Source: Allorhizobium borbori
GTDB lineage: Bacteria; Pseudomonadota; Alphaproteobacteria; Rhizobiales; Rhizobiaceae
Direction: 5' to 3'
DNA: 64,000 nucleotides
Assembly: GCF_014196535.1 (NCBI RefSeq)
Contig: NZ_JACIDU010000003.1
Span: 62,001-126,000 of the forward strand
The notes under the pieces: generated by a model
Told to the model about the DNA's origin: nothing
Databases searched by the model: none
Seen by the model: the letters and a program-made list of their open reading frames with translations, nothing else
Program-made: the position numbers and the translations under genes
Shown: piece by piece, positions 9,294-18,900 of the stretch
Layout of the letters: each line of letters begins with the position of its first letter
Numbering within the stretch: position 1 is the first letter of the stretch

Positions 9294-9725
9294 TCACCCC
9301 CGAGCCTGCGCCGTTAGCGCATTCCAGGCCGCGAGCGAGTCCATGTAATCCCGCCAATGGGCAATCTTGCGGTTCTCAAGCCGGATGATCGAGCAAAACC
9401 GGTTATCGTAGTTCACTCCGGTCGAAAGGATCGTGCCATGCACCTCGTATTCAATGACGATGCCGTCATCCGTCTTATGAACGGCCAGCTTGTCGGCTGA
9501 TTGCAGCGCGATGGCTTCAACATAGCCCCGGAATACGGCCATCAGATCGTCACGCCCGGTGATGACGCGCGGCCAGCCGGGCACCTCATAAAGAACTTCA
9601 TAAATGGTCTGGTTGGTGATGACGTCGAAGAAATGCCCACCATCAACGAGATCGCCAAGCGCCTCTCGTACGAGGTCGAAATATGGGGCCGCAGGTTGGT
9701 AGGTGGCGTACTCGGGATTTGGCAT
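9294..9725 (-). CDS. NTF2-like / SnoaL-like small protein
   Basis: A 143-residue protein with the alpha+beta-cone pattern of the SnoaL/NTF2 superfamily: an N-terminal helix pair, GHFFDVITNQTIYEVLYEVPGWP, GRDDLMAVFRGYV, then antiparallel strands ending in IIRLENRKIAHWRDYMDS. Such proteins act as isomerases, hydrolases or ligand binders; the sequence gives no specific activity. It is the first gene of the azoR transcript and faces the HxlR regulator gene across 115 bp. Confidence 0.75.
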   Translation of the reverse strand: MPNPEYATYQPAAPYFDLVREALGDLVDGGHFFDVITNQTIYEVLYEVPGWPRVITGRDDLMAVFRGYVEAIALQSADKLAVHKTDDGIVIEYEVHGTILSTGVNYDNRFCSIIRLENRKIAHWRDYMDSLAAWNALTAQARG

Positions 9726-9821
9726 CGGGCGCTCTCCGCTATTCGAGTAGTTGCTTACTGAATGAGAGCTAGATATAATCTGGAAGCCAATTCTTCGGAA
9801 GAACGCATTTTGAAATCAGTC

Positions 9822-9839
9822 ACTTACGTCGAGGTAAGT
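9822..9839. promoter_or_regulatory. Candidate HxlR operator (inverted repeat)
   Basis: A perfect inverted repeat, ACTTAC-GTCGAG-GTAAGT, ends 1 bp before the hxlR start codon. A weaker related element, AGTA-(6 bp)-TACT, lies nearby within about 9745-9760. Both sit in the divergent intergenic region. HxlR/YodB regulators bind TACT/AGTA-type dyads, so autoregulation and control of azoR are plausible. Confidence 0.45.
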
Positions 9840-9840
9840 T

Positions 9841-10236
9841 ATGGGGGCGTCGAGCAAAATCAGGCAGTTGGACCCTGCAGCGATTTGCCGGAGTTCGGAC
9901 CCGCTGGCGGTACGGGAGTTGCTGACGAAGATCGGCGACAAATGGACGATCTTCGTCGTGCTCTCGCTCGATCTCCTGGGTGGCCGCGCCCGGTTCTCCG
10001 AGCTTGAGCGTGCGGTCCCCGGCATTTCGCAGAGAATGCTGTCTTCTACCCTGAAGAACCTCGAGCGAGATGGGATGGTGATCCGGGAGGTGTTTCCCGA
10101 GGTACCGCCCCGCGTCGAATATGAGATGACAGAACTCGGAAGACGGCTGCTCCACCCAACCCAAGGATTGGTCGATTGGGCCAAGGAGAACTGGGAACAG
10201 GTCCGTGAGGCGCAGTCGCGATACGATGAACGATAG
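9841..10236 (+). CDS. HxlR-family transcriptional regulator
   Basis: A 131-residue winged-helix protein with the HxlR core: KIGDKWTIFVVLSLDLLGGRARFSELERAVPGISQRMLSSTLKNLERDGMV split over helices 2-4, then the wing PPRVEYEMTELG. A single Cys near residue 16 (AAICRSSDP) is at the place where redox-sensing members (HypR/YodB type) carry the reactive cysteine. It is divergent from the NTF2-azoR pair and probably represses it until quinones or electrophiles appear; that role is inferred from context. Confidence 0.85.
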   Translation: MGASSKIRQLDPAAICRSSDPLAVRELLTKIGDKWTIFVVLSLDLLGGRARFSELERAVPGISQRMLSSTLKNLERDGMVIREVFPEVPPRVEYEMTELGRRLLHPTQGLVDWAKENWEQVREAQSRYDER

Positions 10237-10490
10237 CGTCGGCAGCTACCGTGGGAGCTCGCCATCCGCAGCGGGTCGTTTGCCTGCATGAACGACTCAA
10301 GGCGTTTGCTCGCCTTCTCCGAACACTGCCGAAACCTCTCTATTGGCGCCAAAAGCTACGCAATCGCTGCCAAAGACCGTCGATTACCGCACAGAGCGGA
10401 CATTTCCATTAAATATCAGATGACTATCGTAAATCTGTAGTGCTCATCTTCATCGGGTGCTGTCCGCCATTTCCCTCGAAATCGTTCAGT

Positions 10491-11243
10491 TCATGCGGCG
10501 CGGGTTTGTTGGGAAAGCGCTATGGCATCCGCTCCGGCCGGGAAGTGCAGCCGTTCGGTGGTATCATTTACGGCGGTCCAAATGGTTTCCGCGACATCTG
10601 CTTCCTGCGTTGTCAGGGTCGGCGCGGCAAAGGCGGCGAAGATCGGGGCTGCAAAATCCGCATAGGTTTCGGGAATGAGATCTTCGATCCGGACATTGGT
10701 GTTCTGGCTGAAACGGGTCGTCGGACCGTAGCCCGGCTCCACCAGCTTGGTGCGAATGCCGAAATGGTGGAGTTCGTGGGCAAGCGACCCCGTGAAACCT
10801 TCGATGGCCTGTTTGCTGGCTGTGTAGGCCGCCGCCAGCGGCATGGCGGCTAGCGTGACCGAGGATGTGACGTTGACGATAACGCCGGAACGGCGGGTGC
10901 GCATCTGCGGGATAACCGCCTGGCACATGGCCATGACGCCGAACGTATTGGTATCGAAGACCTTGCGGACGTGGTGCATCGGTGTGGCTTCGAAGGCACC
11001 AACGACACCGATACCGGCATTGTTGACCAGCACATCGACCGGTCCAGCCGCCGCGATGGCGGTTGTGATGCTTTCATCGCTCGTCACGTCGAGCGGCAGA
11101 AGTGTCAAGTTCGGCGATTGCGGCAGCAGGTCGGGGTTCGGCCGCCGCATGGTGGCGATGACGTGCCAGCCTTTGGCGAGGAAATGGCGCGCGGTTTCAA
11201 GGCCGTAGCCCGACGACGTGCCGGTAATCATGATTGTTTGCAT
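10491..11243 (-). CDS. SDR-family NAD(P)-dependent oxidoreductase
   Basis: A 250-residue Rossmann enzyme. The start is set at the ATG preceded by GGAGG at 5-nt spacing; the ATG 12 bp upstream lacks this. Motifs are the cofactor loop TGTSSGYG near residue 7, NNAGIG, catalytic Ser in VTSSVTL, and YTASKQA (Tyr/Lys). The closest named relatives are classical SDRs of unknown substrate. It is flanked by an AraC regulator 126 bp away on the same strand, which may control it. Confidence 0.85.
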   Translation of the reverse strand: MQTIMITGTSSGYGLETARHFLAKGWHVIATMRRPNPDLLPQSPNLTLLPLDVTSDESITTAIAAAGPVDVLVNNAGIGVVGAFEATPMHHVRKVFDTNTFGVMAMCQAVIPQMRTRRSGVIVNVTSSVTLAAMPLAAAYTASKQAIEGFTGSLAHELHHFGIRTKLVEPGYGPTTRFSQNTNVRIEDLIPETYADFAAPIFAAFAAPTLTTQEADVAETIWTAVNDTTERLHFPAGADAIALSQQTRAA

Positions 11244-11368
11244 TTGAGCCTCCATCAGGTTGGGATGGCCCTTGTTAGACGCAATAGCCTGGATCGACCA
11301 TAATCATCAGTCCGTTATGATTGCTCAATCGTCCTGACTGCATACTGTGTGATTGGGGCGGGCCGATT

Positions 11369-12268
11369 TCAGACGGCTTCGCGGGCGAATTTTCCCGGAG
11401 GACAGCCCTGTCGTTTCCGGAAGGCTGTGCTGAAGGCGCTCGCGGATTCGTAGCCAATCTCTTCGGCGATGCTTTCGAGGTTTTTTTCTCCCCGGATCAA
11501 CGCATCCCTGGCCAGGGCCATACGCCAGCGGGAAAGATATTCGATTGGCCCGTAGCCGAGAACATCTCGAAAGCGGGCGGCGAAGGCCGACCGGGACTGA
11601 CCAGCCAGATTCGCGAGTGACACAACTGTCCAGTTGGCTCGCACATCCGCGTGCATTGCCCGCAGGGCGCGGGCAAGAGAAGGGTCGCGCAGACCGTTAA
11701 GCAGCCCGGATCTGGAATCGTTTGCGGCTGTGCCCTGCCCCCGCAACGCCTCGATCAACAGAACCTCGAGCAGACGTTGAAGAAGCATCTGTCTGCCGGG
11801 ATCATCGCCGGCGCATTCTTCCATTATGAGATCGATCACGCGGCTCAGTTTGCCGGTCCGGCCACTGGAGGATGGAATATGGATCATGCGCGGCAGCAGC
11901 GTTAACAGCAGTGCGGCATTGGCCGGCTCGATATGGAAACTGCCGCCCAACGATTCGAAATCGGTCTCGCCTTCCTGCTCGCCGTGGCGGACGGCTGTGT
12001 CCATCGGTTCGCGCATGTGGGCATCGACGCCCAAATGACTGGTGAGCGTAAAGGCTGGTGTTGTTGGCAGAAGCAGGAAGTCACCTTTGCGCAGCCTCAG
12101 CGGTTCCTGGTCCTCGAAGGTAATCCAGCACTCGCCTTTCAGAATGATTGTGAAGCCGGGCGCATCATGCGCCACATAGCGCACGCCCCAGCGCCCTCGC
12201 CCGGCAATGGGTTTGGAAATAGCCGTGTTCGGCCGAAGCAAGGTCACGATATCGCTTAGCGGGTCCAT
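11369..12268 (-). CDS. AraC-family transcriptional regulator (cupin N-terminal domain)
   Basis: The 299-residue protein combines a cupin-type sensory domain (RYVAHDAPGFTIILKGECWI, LRKGDFLLLP) with a C-terminal double helix-turn-helix. The latter is visible in VVSLANLAGQSRSAFAARF and NLESIAEEIGYESASAFSTAFRK, followed by PPGKFA. The architecture is that of cupin_6 AraC proteins, which commonly sit next to the oxidoreductases they regulate. The adjacent SDR gene on the same strand is the natural target candidate. Confidence 0.85.
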   Translation of the reverse strand: MDPLSDIVTLLRPNTAISKPIAGRGRWGVRYVAHDAPGFTIILKGECWITFEDQEPLRLRKGDFLLLPTTPAFTLTSHLGVDAHMREPMDTAVRHGEQEGETDFESLGGSFHIEPANAALLLTLLPRMIHIPSSSGRTGKLSRVIDLIMEECAGDDPGRQMLLQRLLEVLLIEALRGQGTAANDSRSGLLNGLRDPSLARALRAMHADVRANWTVVSLANLAGQSRSAFAARFRDVLGYGPIEYLSRWRMALARDALIRGEKNLESIAEEIGYESASAFSTAFRKRQGCPPGKFAREAV

Positions 12269-12426
12269 TCTGGACTTTCTGTAATCATATTCAGAGTTTC
12301 ATGTTAGATAATCCATGCGGAATTGTCGAGCGCGCGCTTAACCGCCTCGCTTCTGGACAACCTGCCATTGTCATATTTGCGACACATCACGCGGAATTGT
12401 CGTACATTTCATCTTGTTACGCTTTA

Positions 12427-12575
12427 CAAAAGGTGATGAATGAGGTTATTCAACACTTACCTTTCGTGGATCCACACGCGAAGGGTCTCAGCGGGGGATC
12501 CCGACGATCATAGACGGGATTTCCCCATTTCCCTGCCCTGAGCAGACGCCCGCGTTAGCGGGCGTTTTGTTTTTA
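12427..12575 (+). ncRNA. Candidate small RNA ending in an intrinsic terminator
   Basis: No protein frame fits, yet the segment ends in a perfect 8-bp GC-rich hairpin with a T-run on the plus strand, and no plus-strand gene precedes it. Upstream are a potential stem pairing AAAGGT with ACCTTT around 12433-12465, a GTGGATCCAC palindrome, and a pyrimidine-rich single-stranded stretch (ATTTCCCCATTTCCCTGCCC) before the terminator. A CU-rich loop before a GC terminator recalls the alphaproteobacterial suhB/mmgR (alpha-r8) type of sRNA; that resemblance is from memory and weak. The 5' end is a guess. Confidence 0.35.
12546..12575 (+). terminator. Rho-independent terminator
   Basis: ACGCCCGC, loop GTTA, GCGGGCGT, followed by TTTGTTTTT. 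The stem is perfect. It terminates a plus-strand transcript that begins somewhere in the 12.3-12.5 kb intergenic region. Confidence 0.85.
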
Positions 12576-12708
12576 AGGACCAATTGTCGCGTTTGTGGTC
12601 TATCCGGGGCGCGACGGCGAAGATTACCAACTATTCACTTCAATACCGCGCAAGGTTGTGTCACCACGCAATCAGACGACGTGCAAGCAGGCAGGAGATG
12701 GTGGAACG

Positions 12709-14019
12709 ATGAGCGAGCTGGACGGAAGAGCGAGCGGTGCGGCCGGGCAGACGACGCCCGACATGGCGGCCATTCTGGGGGCAGCCGGCGGCATCTCTGG
12801 TGGCATGTCCGGCGGGGCAAAGCGGCGGAAGTACATCATCACCTCCCTGCTCGTTCTGGGGCTGGCTGGCGGTGGCTATCTGTGGCTCTCCAGCGGTTCG
12901 TCCGCCCGGTACAGCTACACGACGATGCCGCTGACGCGGGGTGATCTCAACGTTATCGTCACTGCGACCGGTTCGGTTCAGCCGACCGATCAGGTGGATG
13001 TATCCTCGGAGCTTTCGGGCACGATCCGCAACGTCAACGTCACCTATAACAGCCTGGTGAAGACCGGCGATGTTCTGGCCGAACTCGATACGAACAAGCT
13101 GCAGGCCGATTTGCAGAGCGCGCGCGCGAAGCTCGCCTCCGCACATGCCAATGTGGTGAAGGCCGATGCTGAGCTCAATGCGGCGAAAACCAAGCTCGAC
13201 CGGCTGACAAGTCTCGTCGACAACCGCGTTTCGAGCCAGCAGGATCTCGACGCCGCTCAATATGCCTATGATGCAGCGGTCGCCGCCAAACAGATCAACG
13301 AAGCAAGCGTGTTATCCTCCGAAGCCGATCTCAAGCTGGCAGAAGTTAACCTTGGCAAGGCGAAGATCGTGTCGCCCATCGACGGGGTGGTCCTGACGCG
13401 CGACGTCGATCCCGGCCAAACGGTCGCCTCGTCCCTTTCCGCTCCCGTGCTGTTCACAATCGCTGGCGATCTGCGCAAGATGGAGTTGCAGGTGGCCGTT
13501 GATGAAGCGGATGTCGGGCAGGTGGAGGAAGGCCAGAAAGCCACTTTTAACGTCGACGCCTATCCGGAAAAGAGCTTTCCGGCGAGCATTGAGACCGTGC
13601 GATTCGCCTCTGAAACCACATCGAATGTCGTGACCTACAAAGCCATTCTGACGGTGGACAATGCGGATCTGCTTCTGCGGCCCGGTATGACGGCGACGGC
13701 GGATATTACCGTTCAATCCGTGGATGACGCGCTGCTTGTTCCCAATGCAGCGCTGCGCTATTCGCCTCCCGCGACGGAGGCGAACTCGTCGGGCTTCAGC
13801 CTCAGCCGAATGTTCCGTCCGCCGCGCTCGCCGAGTACGGGCCGTCCGGCGCAGACCAAATCCACAGAAGGCCGGACCCTGTGGGTGATGCGTGACAAGA
13901 CCCCGGTTTCGGTTCAGGTGAAGACCGGCCCGACGGATGGGCGCTCCACCGTTCTGGTCTCCGGCGACATCAAGGAAGGCGATCAGCTTGTGACGGATGC
14001 CACAACGGTTTCCAACTGA
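12709..14019 (+). CDS. Efflux RND/ABC periplasmic adaptor subunit (MacA-like)
   Basis: A 436-residue HlyD/MacA-type membrane fusion protein. The ATG at 12709 is preceded by a GGAGATGG ribosome site, and the longer upstream frame is not needed. It has a short cytoplasmic N-terminus, one membrane anchor (YIITSLLVLGLAGGGYLWL), a biotinyl-lipoyl half motif (SSELSGTIRNVNVTYNSLVKTGDVLAELD), a helical hairpin (about 145-215), the second lipoyl half (KIVSPIDGVVLTRDVDPGQTV) and beta-barrel/membrane-proximal domains. It bridges the inner-membrane ABC exporter to an outer-membrane channel, which is not encoded here. First gene of a three-gene operon. Confidence 0.88.
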   Translation: MSELDGRASGAAGQTTPDMAAILGAAGGISGGMSGGAKRRKYIITSLLVLGLAGGGYLWLSSGSSARYSYTTMPLTRGDLNVIVTATGSVQPTDQVDVSSELSGTIRNVNVTYNSLVKTGDVLAELDTNKLQADLQSARAKLASAHANVVKADAELNAAKTKLDRLTSLVDNRVSSQQDLDAAQYAYDAAVAAKQINEASVLSSEADLKLAEVNLGKAKIVSPIDGVVLTRDVDPGQTVASSLSAPVLFTIAGDLRKMELQVAVDEADVGQVEEGQKATFNVDAYPEKSFPASIETVRFASETTSNVVTYKAILTVDNADLLLRPGMTATADITVQSVDDALLVPNAALRYSPPATEANSSGFSLSRMFRPPRSPSTGRPAQTKSTEGRTLWVMRDKTPVSVQVKTGPTDGRSTVLVSGDIKEGDQLVTDATTVSN

Positions 14020-14031
14020 GGGGAACGCGTC

Positions 14032-14751
14032 ATGGCCAATATTCCGCTGATTGAGTTCCGCAAGGTTTCCAAGATTTACGGATCGGGAGAGGCTGAAATC
14101 CGCGCGCTGGATGGGGTCGATTTGACGATACAACAGCACGAATTCGTCGCCATCATGGGACCTTCCGGTTCGGGCAAATCGACGGCGATGAACATCATCG
14201 GCTGTCTCGATGTGCCGAGCGCCGGTGAATATCTGTTTCAGGGTGTGGCGACCAGCGGCTTCGGCCGTGCGCAACTGACGATGTTGCGGCGGCATATGCT
14301 CGGCTTCGTGTTCCAGGGCTTCAATCTTCTGCCCCGCACATCGGCGATCGAAAATGTGGAGCTTCCTCTCGTGTATCGCGGCGTTGACGCTGGCATGCGT
14401 CGCAAACTGGCCCGAGATGCTCTGGCCCGCGTCGGGCTGGCAGGTCGCGAAAACCATACGACCCAGCAACTTTCCGGTGGCCAGCAGCAGCGCGTGGCGA
14501 TTGCCCGAGCCATCGTTACCCAGCCCGCCGTTCTTCTGGCGGATGAACCGACGGGCAATCTGGATACAAAGACGAGTATCGAAATCATGGAGTTGATCAC
14601 CGGCCTCAACCGGGATCAGGGCATCACCGTGATCATGGTGACGCACGAGAACGACATTGCCGAATATGCAAAACGCATCATGCGCTTCGTGGACGGCAAG
14701 ATCGAATCCGACAGGCCCAATCCGGAGCGGGAGGCGACGCATGTTTCTTGA
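14032..14751 (+). CDS. ABC transporter ATP-binding protein (MacB/LolD-type)
   Basis: A 239-residue ATPase with Walker [11 protein letters not shown]-loop [11 protein letters not shown], signature [14 protein letters not shown], Walker [13 protein letters not shown] and the H-loop VTHE. It belongs to the MacB/LolD/FtsE class that works with type VII mechanotransmission permeases. In E. coli MacB this domain is fused to the permease; here the two are separate genes overlapping by 11 bp. Lies 12 bp after the adaptor gene. Confidence 0.9.
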   Translation: MANIPLIEFRKVSKIYGSGEAEIRALDGVDLTIQQHEFVAIMGPSGSGKSTAMNIIGCLDVPSAGEYLFQGVATSGFGRAQLTMLRRHMLGFVFQGFNLLPRTSAIENVELPLVYRGVDAGMRRKLARDALARVGLAGRENHTTQQLSGGQQQRVAIARAIVTQPAVLLADEPTGNLDTKTSIEIMELITGLNRDQGITVIMVTHENDIAEYAKRIMRFVDGKIESDRPNPEREATHVS

Positions 14752-15946
14752 AACACTGAAACTTGCGCTGCGCGCCATTCGCCGTAACATGCTGCGCTCC
14801 TTCCTCACGGTGCTTGGCATCGTCATCGGCGTTGCTGCGGTCATCGCCATGGTCACCATCGGCAACGGCACGACCGCGCAGGTGAAATCCGAACTGTCCA
14901 AGCTCGGTACCAACATGCTCTTCGTGCGGCCCGGCCAGTTCGGCCCCGGGCGGGCCAGCACCACTGCGCGTGCCTTTACCGATCGGGATGTCGAGGCCAT
15001 CCAGACCCAGATCTCCGGGCTGCGGGCCGTTTCGCCTTCCAACCGCAGCACGGCCACCGCGATCTATGGTGGCCAGAACCATTCGACATCCGTAACCGGC
15101 GCAACCAATGATTTCTTCATTGCACAGGATTGGGACCTGACGGAAGGCCGCGACTTCCTGTCTGGTGAGGAACGGGGCGGACAGGCCGCCTGCGTGATCG
15201 GTCAGACCGTAAAGAAGGAGTTGTTTGGTTCGAGCGATCCCATCGGTCAGCAGATCCGGATTGGTTCTATCTCCTGCCCGGTGATCGGTATTCTGGCGGC
15301 CAAAGGCGAATCCGGCATGGGGAGCGACCAGGACGATACCATCGTCATGCCGCTCAAGGTGTTCCAGCGCCGCATCGGCGGCTCGACCGACATTTCCTCG
15401 ATTTCGCTCTCTGCCAAGGACGGTGTCTCGACCTCCAAGATCCAGGCGGACGTGGAAAACCTGCTGCGCGAGCGTCGCAAGATCCAGGCCGGCCGCGAAG
15501 ACGACTTTTCCGTGAATGACATGACGCAGCTTGCCGCAACCATGACCGGCACGACGACGCTGCTGACTGGTCTTCTTGGTGCCGTGGCGGCCGTCAGCCT
15601 GCTTGTTGGCGGCATCGGCATCATGAATATCATGCTGGTTTCGGTGACAGAACGTACCCGCGAAATCGGCATCCGCCTCGCCATCGGCGCGCTGGAAGGA
15701 CAGGTGCTGACGCAGTTTCTCGTCGAGGCCGTCACGCTGTCGCTTCTGGGCGGCGTCACCGGTATTGTACTGGGTCTCGGCCTTGCCTTCCTCGGCACAA
15801 GCCTCATGGGCCTGCCCTTCGTCACCAGCCCGTCGATTATCTTCATCGCCTTCGCATTTTCGGCGGCGATCGGCATGGTCTTCGGTTACTTCCCGGCGCG
15901 CAGGGCGGCACAGATGAACCCGATCGAGGCGCTTCGGCACGAGTAA
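14741..15946 (+). CDS. ABC transporter permease (MacB-type)
   Basis: A 401-residue permease. The start at 14741 follows CGGGAGG and gives the conserved N-terminus [20 protein letters not shown]; the earlier in-frame ATG would overlap the ATPase by about 95 bp. It has an N-terminal helix (FLTVLGIVIGVAAVIAMVTIG), a long periplasmic MacB core domain, and three C-terminal helices with the FtsX signature region GGIGIMNIMLVSVTERTREIGIR. With the ATPase and adaptor it forms a tripartite exporter for drugs, peptides or envelope components; the substrate is unknown. Confidence 0.9.
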   Translation: MFLETLKLALRAIRRNMLRSFLTVLGIVIGVAAVIAMVTIGNGTTAQVKSELSKLGTNMLFVRPGQFGPGRASTTARAFTDRDVEAIQTQISGLRAVSPSNRSTATAIYGGQNHSTSVTGATNDFFIAQDWDLTEGRDFLSGEERGGQAACVIGQTVKKELFGSSDPIGQQIRIGSISCPVIGILAAKGESGMGSDQDDTIVMPLKVFQRRIGGSTDISSISLSAKDGVSTSKIQADVENLLRERRKIQAGREDDFSVNDMTQLAATMTGTTTLLTGLLGAVAAVSLLVGGIGIMNIMLVSVTERTREIGIRLAIGALEGQVLTQFLVEAVTLSLLGGVTGIVLGLGLAFLGTSLMGLPFVTSPSIIFIAFAFSAAIGMVFGYFPARRAAQMNPIEALRHE

Positions 15947-15949
15947 AGA

Positions 15950-15973
15950 CCCTCTGGCCCGGGAGCCAGAGGG
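15950..15973. terminator. Bidirectional hairpin terminator
   Basis: CCCTCTGGC, loop CCGGGA, GCCAGAGGG lies in the 34 bp between the convergent permease and mfd genes. It lacks a long T-run, so efficiency is uncertain, but its position fits shared termination. Confidence 0.6.
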
Positions 15974-15980
15974 GACTCTA

Positions 15981-18900
15981 TCAGCCCTGCTTCACCAGTT
16001 CTGCGAGTTGCGTCATGACCACCGCCGCGCCGCTGAGGCGTTTTTCGGGGGTGGGCAGGTCGCGGTTGAGATAGACGCTGTGGTCCGGCCTGATCTTTGC
16101 CAGCGAACCTTGCTTGGCGATATAGCCGACAAGACCCGCCGGATTGGGGAATTCCTTGTTGCGGAACTGGATGACGACGCCCTTCGGGCCTGCTTCCAGC
16201 TTTTCCACATTGGCGACGCGGCAGAGCGACTTGATATAGACCACCTTCAGCAGATGCTGAAGTTCGAGCGGCATCGGGCCGAAGCGGTCGATCATTTCCG
16301 CGCCGAAGGCATCGATCTCCTTGAGTTCGGTGATCTCGCCCAGACGGCGGTAAAGGCCCATGCGCAGATGCAGATCCGGAACGTAGTTTTCCGGGATCAT
16401 GACCGAGGTGCCGACCGAAATCTGCGGCGACCAGCCGCGCTCGGCCACATCCTCGTCGCCGCGTACTTCCGCAACGGCTTCTTCCAGCATCTGTTGGTAA
16501 AGCTCGAAACCGACTTCCTTGATGTGGCCGGATTGTTCCTCGCCCAGAAGGTTGCCGGCGCCGCGAATGTCGAGGTCGTGGCTGGCAAGCTGGAAGCCGG
16601 CGCCCAGCGTGTCCAGCGATTGCAGCACCTTTAGGCGGCGGTCGGCACCTGAGGTCAGAACCTTGTTGACCGGCAATGTGAAGAGCGCAAAGGCGCGCAC
16701 CTTGGACCGGCCGACGCGGCCGCGGATCTGGTAAAGCTGCGCCAGACCGAACATATCCGCACGGTGCACGATCAACGTATTGGCCGAAGGCACGTCGAGG
16801 CCGGATTCGACGATGGTGGTCGAAAGAAGCACGTCATACTTGCCCTCGTAGAAGGCGTTCATGATGTCTTCCAGTTCGCCCGCCGCCATTTGCCCGTGGG
16901 CGATGGCGACTTTCAGTTCCGGCACGTCGGATTCGAGGAAGGCCTTGATATCGGCAAGATCCGCCAGACGCGGGCAGACATAGAAGCTCTGTCCGCCGCG
17001 ATAATGTTCGCGCATCAGTGTTTCGCGAATAACCAGCGGATCGAAGGGCGAGATGAAGGTTCTGACCGCCATGCGATCGACTGGCGGCGTGGTGATGAGC
17101 GAAAGTTCGCGCACCCCGGTCATGGCCAGTTGCAGCGTGCGCGGAATGGGCGTCGCCGAAAGGGTCAGGACGTGAACGTCCGTCTTCAACTCCTTTAGCC
17201 GCTCCTTGTGCTTGACGCCGAAATGCTGCTCCTCATCGATGATGAGAAGGCCGAGATTGGCAAACTTCACGCCTTGCCCCAGCAACGCATGGGTGCCGAC
17301 GACGATATCGGCCTTGCCTTCGGCCGCGTTCTTCTTCACCTGCGCCAGTTCCTTGGGGCCAACCAGACGCGAGGCCTGCTCGACACGAATGGGCAGGCCG
17401 CGGAAGCGCTCGGAAAAAGTCTTGAAGTGCTGGCGGGCGAGCAGCGTGGTCGGCACGACGACGGCCACCTGAACGCCGTTCATGGCAGCGGCAAAGGCGG
17501 CGCGCAGCGCCACTTCCGTCTTGCCGAAGCCGACATCGCCGCACACCAGACGATCCATCGGCCGGCCGGCGGCGAGATCTTCACGCACGGCCTCGATAGC
17601 GGCCATCTGGTCCTCGGTTTCCTCATAGGGGAAGCGCGCGGCGAATTCGTCGTAAAGGCCCTCGGTCGTCGAAAGCACAGGCGCATGGCGCACGAGACGG
17701 GCAGCGGCGACCTTGATGAGGCCGCCGGCCATATCCAACAAGCGCTTTTTGAGCTTGGCCTTGCGCATCTGCCAGGCGCCACCGCCGAGCTTGTCGAGTT
17801 GCGCGTCGGAGGACTCAGAGCCGTAGCGGGACAGCAGGTCGATGTTTTCAACCGGCAGGAACAGCTTGGCGTCGTCGGCATATTGAAGTTCCAGGCAGGC
17901 ATGTTCTGCGCCCGCCACCTTGATCGTGCGCAGACCGACGAAGCGACCGATGCCGTGTTCGGCGTGAACGACGATGGAGCCTTCATCAAGCCCCGCCACT
18001 TCAGCAATGAAATCGGCGGCACGTTTGCGCTTCTTTGTCCGGCGCACCATGCGGTCGCCGAGAATATCCTGCTCGCCGACCACGACGAGATCGCCGGTTT
18101 CGAAGCCGTTCTCGATGCTCAGAACCGCCGATCCCGCCTCGCCCTTGCCGAGCTTCAGAAGCTCTTTCCAAGAGGCGACGGGCTTGATCCGCTCAAGGCC
18201 GTGTTCGTTCAGTACTTGCAGCAGGCGATCGAGTGAACCGTCGGACCAGCCGGTCACCAGCACCTTCGAGCCCTTGGCGCGCTTGTCTGCGATGTGCTTG
18301 ACGGCGATGTCGAAGACGTTGACCCGCTCACCCTCGCCTGCCTCGTTGGCCATCGGTGCAAAGCGCGGCCCCGCATGAGCGTCGAGTTCCAGAACACGGG
18401 TCGCGCCCGTTTCGGCCTCATTGAACGGCGTCAGGCGGATCGCCTTGCGTTCATCGAGAAGACGGCCGAACTGTTCGGCGCTGAGATAAAGCTGGCCCGG
18501 CGGAACCGGCTTGTAGGGTGCACCCTGCGTGCCGCCATGGCTCTTGCCCGGTATCATGTTCTCGTGGCGGGCCTGATAATAGTCCTGAACCAGCCGCGCG
18601 CGTTCGGCGGCGGCCTCGCGCACCGTGTGGTCGGTGACGATGCGGAACCCTTCGAGATAGTCGAAGACCGTTTCCAGATTTTCATGGAAGAGCGGCAGCC
18701 AATGTTCCATGCCGGCATAGCGGCGGCCATCGGACACGGCGACATAGAGCGCGTCGTCGCGGGTCGCCGCGCCGAACATGCTGAGGTAGTTCTTGCGGAA
18801 GCGGCTGATCGCATCCGGCGTCAGCGTCACTTCGCTCATCGGGTTGAGATCGAGCGACCGCACCGGGCCCGTCGTACGCTGGCTGGCGGGATCGAAAGCG

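Larger units (their letters stand above)
12269..12708. other. Intergenic region without protein gene
   Basis: Between the AraC gene and the export operon there is no convincing coding frame. The region contains a 12-bp direct repeat GCGGAATTGTCG at 12317-12328 and 12391-12402, then a stretch of potential RNA structure ending in a strong intrinsic terminator (12546-12575), and finally the leader of the export operon with its ribosome site upstream of 12709. Confidence 0.6.

Noticed and set aside
13312-15057. 581-codon minus-strand frame across the export operon
   Set aside because: Antisense shadow of the MacA/ATPase/permease genes, which have clear motifs on the other strand.
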